Shown in pieces: positions 7,379 through 9,929 of a DNA stretch of 9,929 bases. The notes beneath the pieces were generated by a model, which worked only from the letters and a program-made list of their open reading frames with translations, did no database searches and was not told the DNA's origin. The translations under genes were made by a program, and so were the position numbers. Numbering within the stretch: the first letter of the stretch is position 1; every line of letters begins with the position of its first letter. The DNA is from Pirellulaceae bacterium (GTDB taxonomy: Bacteria > Planctomycetota > Planctomycetia > Pirellulales > Pirellulaceae), in assembly GCA_013002105.1 (NCBI GenBank), contig JABDKS010000243.1, positions 1-9,929 of the forward strand, in the 5' to 3' direction.

Positions 7379-8569
7379 TCATTTTCGCCAAGCGTTCGCC
7401 GCAGCTTGACGAATTTCCGACGTTGTTGTTTGGTTGTCTGTCGCGAGTTTTCGCGCATCGTCGTCTTCGACCGTTAGCCGATCGTGTCCGTCCGGCAGCG
7501 TGACCAGCTTGGCTCGCACCGGTCCGAACTCGGTTTGCACCGTTTCGTTACGTCGCTGCAATTTGTGACGATCAACGCTGTAACGGCGGACGCCGATGGA
7601 GGTGGAATGTTGAAAGATCAACTGTTCCAGAATGCCGACTTTGTCCAGCGGTGCGATGACCGACAACAGGGTTGCAGCACGGCCTTTCTTCATCGTGCAA
7701 GGGACTTGAAAGACGTCCAAAGCGCCCTCGGCAAGTAACCGCTGGGCACAATCGGCCAACTGTTCCGGCGTCGAATCATCAACGTTGGTCTCTACCACGA
7801 CAACCCGGTCGGATTCGATCTGTGCGGAGCCTGCGGAGGCATCTTCATCGATGTCGCCCAGCATGACACGTAAAACGTTGGCTTGGCCATCCAGATCCAT
7901 CGTGCCGGCGCCATATCCGACGGCGTCGATCGTCATCGCAGGCACGCTGCCAAACCGTTTTGCGGTCGCTTTGATGATTGCGGCACCGGTCGGTGTGGTT
8001 AACTCTGCATGGATGTCGCACGGTGCGATCGGCACACCGCAGAGGATTTCGGCGGTGGCCGGCGCTGGCACGCTGACCCGTCCGTGCGCGATGGTGATCG
8101 AGCCGGTGCCCGTGGGAATTGGCGACGCGATCGTGTACTGAATACCCAGCGCGTGCATTGCCACGGCGGTCCCGACGATATCGGCGATCGAGTCGATCGC
8201 ACCGACTTCGTGAAAGTGGACTTTTTCGATCGTCGTCCCGTGCACTTTTGCCTCCGCCACCGCGACTTGGTAGAAGATCTGGTGGGCCAGTTCTTTGGCG
8301 GCCGGGTCAATTTGGTCGGCCCGATCGATCATTTCCGTGATATGGTGCAGGTGACGGTGCGCGTGCTCGGGGGGGTGATCGATCTGAACCGAGACGGCTC
8401 GAAAGCCGCATTTTTTGACTTCTGACGCCGTGATCGACAGTTCAGCCAGCCCCATCGAACGCACCGCCGCCTGGATCTCGGCCGACTCGACGCCCAGGTC
8501 GATCAGGGCCCCCAGGGTCATATCGCCGCTAATCCCGCTGAGACAATCAAAATAGGCGATTTTGGCCAT
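7379..8569 (-). CDS. larC: LarC, nickel insertion enzyme of nickel-pincer cofactor synthesis (DUF111)
   Basis: LarC is a CTP-dependent cyclometallase that inserts nickel into the pyridinium dithiocarboxylic acid mononucleotide made by LarB and LarE. The product is the cofactor of lactate racemase LarA and related enzymes. The 396-aa protein shows the N-terminal signature YFDCLSGISGDMTLGALIDL (6-25), a His-rich metal-binding run HPPEHAHRHLHH (65-76), HFHEVGAIDSIADIVG (118-133) and TPTGAAIIKA (192-201). The C-terminal half has ETNVDDSTPE (260-269), MKKGRAA (293-299) and TSIGVRRY (323-330). Both halves are in one frame, unlike Lactobacillus plantarum, where LarC1 and LarC2 are joined by a programmed frameshift. 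ATG at 8569 was chosen; a TTG directly before it is in frame. No larA, larB or larE is in this window, so the partner enzymes and the client are unknown. It is divergent from the L36 gene, 122 nt apart. Confidence 0.95.
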   Translation of the reverse strand: MAKIAYFDCLSGISGDMTLGALIDLGVESAEIQAAVRSMGLAELSITASEVKKCGFRAVSVQIDHPPEHAHRHLHHITEMIDRADQIDPAAKELAHQIFYQVAVAEAKVHGTTIEKVHFHEVGAIDSIADIVGTAVAMHALGIQYTIASPIPTGTGSITIAHGRVSVPAPATAEILCGVPIAPCDIHAELTTPTGAAIIKATAKRFGSVPAMTIDAVGYGAGTMDLDGQANVLRVMLGDIDEDASAGSAQIESDRVVVVETNVDDSTPEQLADCAQRLLAEGALDVFQVPCTMKKGRAATLLSVIAPLDKVGILEQLIFQHSTSIGVRRYSVDRHKLQRRNETVQTEFGPVRAKLVTLPDGHDRLTVEDDDARKLATDNQTTTSEIRQAAANAWRK

Positions 8570-8602
8570 CAATCTGTTTTCCGATGCACTGGGTGTTTGG
8601 CG

Positions 8603-8630
8603 TTGAAGGATTCTGTTGACCCGCTATACT
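8603..8630 (+). promoter_or_regulatory. Candidate sigma-70 promoter for the L36 gene
   Basis: TTGAAG (8603-8608, 4 of 6 to the -35 consensus), 16-nt spacer, TATACT (8625-8630, 5 of 6 to the -10). Transcription would start near 8637, leaving a leader of about 55 nt before the ATG at 8692. A TTGACC directly before the -10 region (8616-8621) is too close to act as the -35. The leader shows no Shine-Dalgarno. Confidence 0.5.
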
Positions 8631-8691
8631 TCGCGGCTCAGATTTTCCGAAGAAAACCAACCTATACGATAGATATCAAAAGATCGATCCG

Positions 8692-8844
8692 ATGAAAGTT
8701 GTCAGCAGCATTGGTGCTCTTAAATACCGTCACCCCGACTGCCAAGTCGTCAAACGACGTGGTCGTATCTATGTGATTTGTAAGAGCAATCCGAAATTCA
8801 AGGTCCGCCAAGGCGGCGCCAAAGTGAAGAAGACTCGTCGCTAA
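8692..8844 (+). CDS. rpmJ: 50S ribosomal protein L36 (bL36), C-minus type
   Basis: A 50-aa basic protein of the large ribosomal subunit. It starts [20 protein letters not shown] and continues [19 protein letters not shown], close to E. coli YkgO and other type-B L36 proteins. The zinc-binding C-plus form uses three Cys and one His. Here only Cys17 and Cys30 remain, and the positions of the first Cys and the last His hold other residues (around Arg13-His14, and Phe36), so zinc binding is not expected. A short extension rich in Lys/Arg follows the conserved RQG. In other bacteria such forms are often induced by zinc limitation through Zur, but no Zur-like operator was recognised. The gene stands alone, with its own candidate promoter and a strong terminator, outside any ribosomal protein operon. 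Confidence 0.93.
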   Translation: MKVVSSIGALKYRHPDCQVVKRRGRIYVICKSNPKFKVRQGGAKVKKTRR

Positions 8845-8870
8845 GCAGCGACCGAGCCGAATCAAACGCA

Positions 8871-8900
8871 ACGACCAGTGAATCACTGGTCGTTTTTTTT
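8871..8900 (+). terminator. Intrinsic terminator of the L36 gene
   Basis: ACGACCAGTG, loop AAU, CACTGGTCGT: a perfect 10-bp stem followed by an unbroken run of eight T (8893-8900). It begins 26 nt after the L36 stop. On the opposite strand no comparable U-tract follows the stem, so it should act only on the plus strand. Confidence 0.93.
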
Positions 8901-8994
8901 GTTGGTGTCGGCCAGCACCCGCCTTGGCGATGAAGTATGAATTCTTGGCACGCCAGACCAGGACGTAGCCTGCCGATCAACAGATCGACAGCGA

Positions 8995-9929
8995 TTAAAA
9001 GCGCAGGGAACTGGACTCGGTTGGGTCATCGCCATCGAGAGACAACAAGGCGAGCAGCAGCCAACCGGGACCATCGGTTGCATCACAACGGTCGACACCG
9101 ACGCGACTTCGGAACATGCCTGTTTCCCTGACATGCAGTTTCTCCATCGCTTCGTCCGCAACCAAGATCGCCATGTCGCGGTAGTTGGGTTTCTCCAGCA
9201 CCTCAGAAGCTCGATTGAGAAAGTGAATGACGCGACCATAATCTTCGGCCGTGTTGTATTTGTTGTTCGGCGATCCAACCGAATGTTCGATCACTTCCGC
9301 AATCCGCTCAACAACCTGTTGATAGTCTTGGTCGTGCGTCGCGGTCCACAATGTCAAACATGATTCACCCGCGACCGTTGGCAAATAACTGAGCGACGCG
9401 TCGTCAGGCGAATTCGCTTCCGTCGGCCTCCGTTCGCCTGCCGCCGAATCACTAATCTGAGTCACCCACGATTGCACGTAGGTGGTTGCCAAGGTTTTGA
9501 ACCGTTCGTTCTTGGTCAGGTCAAACGCACGCATGCAAGCGTCAGCAAAGGCGAACGCTTGGTCCATCGATTCCCTTGGTGCATGACGATCATGCGGCTT
9601 TCGACGATCCCAGTGAGATTGCGACAGTTGCAATAATTGTTCTTCGTGATTGTCGATGTTGAATTCTAAGATTGCGACCGCGGCCCACAAACTATTGATT
9701 GCTGCAACAGTATCGGCAGCGGTCGGGTGTTCCTGGTCAATGCGCATCCAAGACTGCATCGTCTTGCGCGTTGCCGCCGGATCGCGTTGATGGAGCAATT
9801 CCCAAGCAGGTGTATGCAACATGGCTCTGCGCTTGATCGGTGTCAGTGGCCTAAGTTGTTCCAACCAAACGTCGTAATAGGAATTGGGGGCGACGACAAA
9901 CTTTCCGTCATGAGCGGTCAAGTGCAGAT
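8995..9929 (-). CDS. Unidentified, mainly helical protein (5' end beyond the window)
   Basis: The frame is open to the right edge, so the real start lies outside. 310 C-terminal residues are visible, ending DGDDPTESSSLRF. I do not recognise the family with certainty. The sequence shows a series of amphipathic helix pairs (about every 40-60 residues), with aromatic and small residues in AFAFADACMRAFDLTKNERF, SYLPTVAGESCLTLWTATHD and TDGPGWLLLALLSLDG. This would suit an alpha/alpha-toroid fold such as that of six-hairpin glycosidases and polysaccharide lyases, a common protein type in marine planctomycetes. No catalytic motif, signal peptide or membrane segment is visible in this part. A TTG at 9921 exists but is unlikely to be the start because the frame and its sequence character continue upstream. 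It converges on the L36 gene, with the L36 terminator between them. That it is a gene is fairly secure; the fold is a guess. Confidence 0.78.
   Translation of the reverse strand, partial: LHLTAHDGKFVVAPNSYYDVWLEQLRPLTPIKRRAMLHTPAWELLHQRDPAATRKTMQSWMRIDQEHPTAADTVAAINSLWAAVAILEFNIDNHEEQLLQLSQSHWDRRKPHDRHAPRESMDQAFAFADACMRAFDLTKNERFKTLATTYVQSWVTQISDSAAGERRPTEANSPDDASLSYLPTVAGESCLTLWTATHDQDYQQVVERIAEVIEHSVGSPNNKYNTAEDYGRVIHFLNRASEVLEKPNYRDMAILVADEAMEKLHVRETGMFRSRVGVDRCDATDGPGWLLLALLSLDGDDPTESSSLRF

Noticed and set aside
7093..7458. Minus-strand frame of 121 codons spanning the larC 3' end and the gap upstream of dnaG
   Set aside because: It starts inside larC in another frame, has no ribosome site or recognisable motif, and its composition reads like shifted coding and noncoding sequence.
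8883..9278. Minus-strand frame of 131 codons overlapping the right-edge gene
   Set aside because: It is a shifted frame inside the larger open frame (8995-9929) and reads through the L36 terminator; no protein-like pattern was seen.

Overview
This window is a core housekeeping segment, most likely from a planctomycete close to Rhodopirellula (Pirellulaceae). I infer this from the wording of RpoD, DnaG and Rho, the long charged N-terminal extension on Rho, the scarcity of Shine-Dalgarno sites, and wide spacing between conserved genes. The assignment rests on recognition, not on a search. I see no mobile element, CRISPR array, tRNA, rRNA or phage gene.

Most genes lie on the minus strand. Read in their own direction they are: larC (8569-7379), a 488-nt gap with a striking inverted repeat and a candidate promoter, dnaG primase (6890-4890), a 456-nt A/T-rich leader, and the primary sigma factor rpoD (4433-2775), closed by a strong intrinsic terminator (2699-2663). 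Next come a coiled-coil C4 zinc-ribbon protein (2539-1811), coaE (1791-1138) and rho (958 to beyond the left edge). dnaG followed by rpoD is the core of the classical macromolecular synthesis operon, here without rpsU in front. The zinc-ribbon gene and coaE are close enough to be one transcript. rho follows after a 179-nt leader containing a 48-nt stretch with no G in the transcript, which looks like a Rho loading site.

On the plus strand a single small gene, a C-minus (zinc-independent type) ribosomal protein L36 (8692-8844), has its own candidate promoter and a textbook terminator. It is divergent from larC. The right edge holds the C-terminal 310 residues of a minus-strand protein I cannot name, predicted to be mostly helical.

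Together the genes cover replication priming (DnaG), transcription initiation (RpoD) and termination (Rho), translation (L36), coenzyme A synthesis (CoaE) and nickel-pincer cofactor synthesis (LarC). I do not see evidence for an undescribed multi-gene system. The most interesting signals are noncoding: the G-free rho leader, the inverted repeat between larC and dnaG, and the repeats in the rpoD leader.
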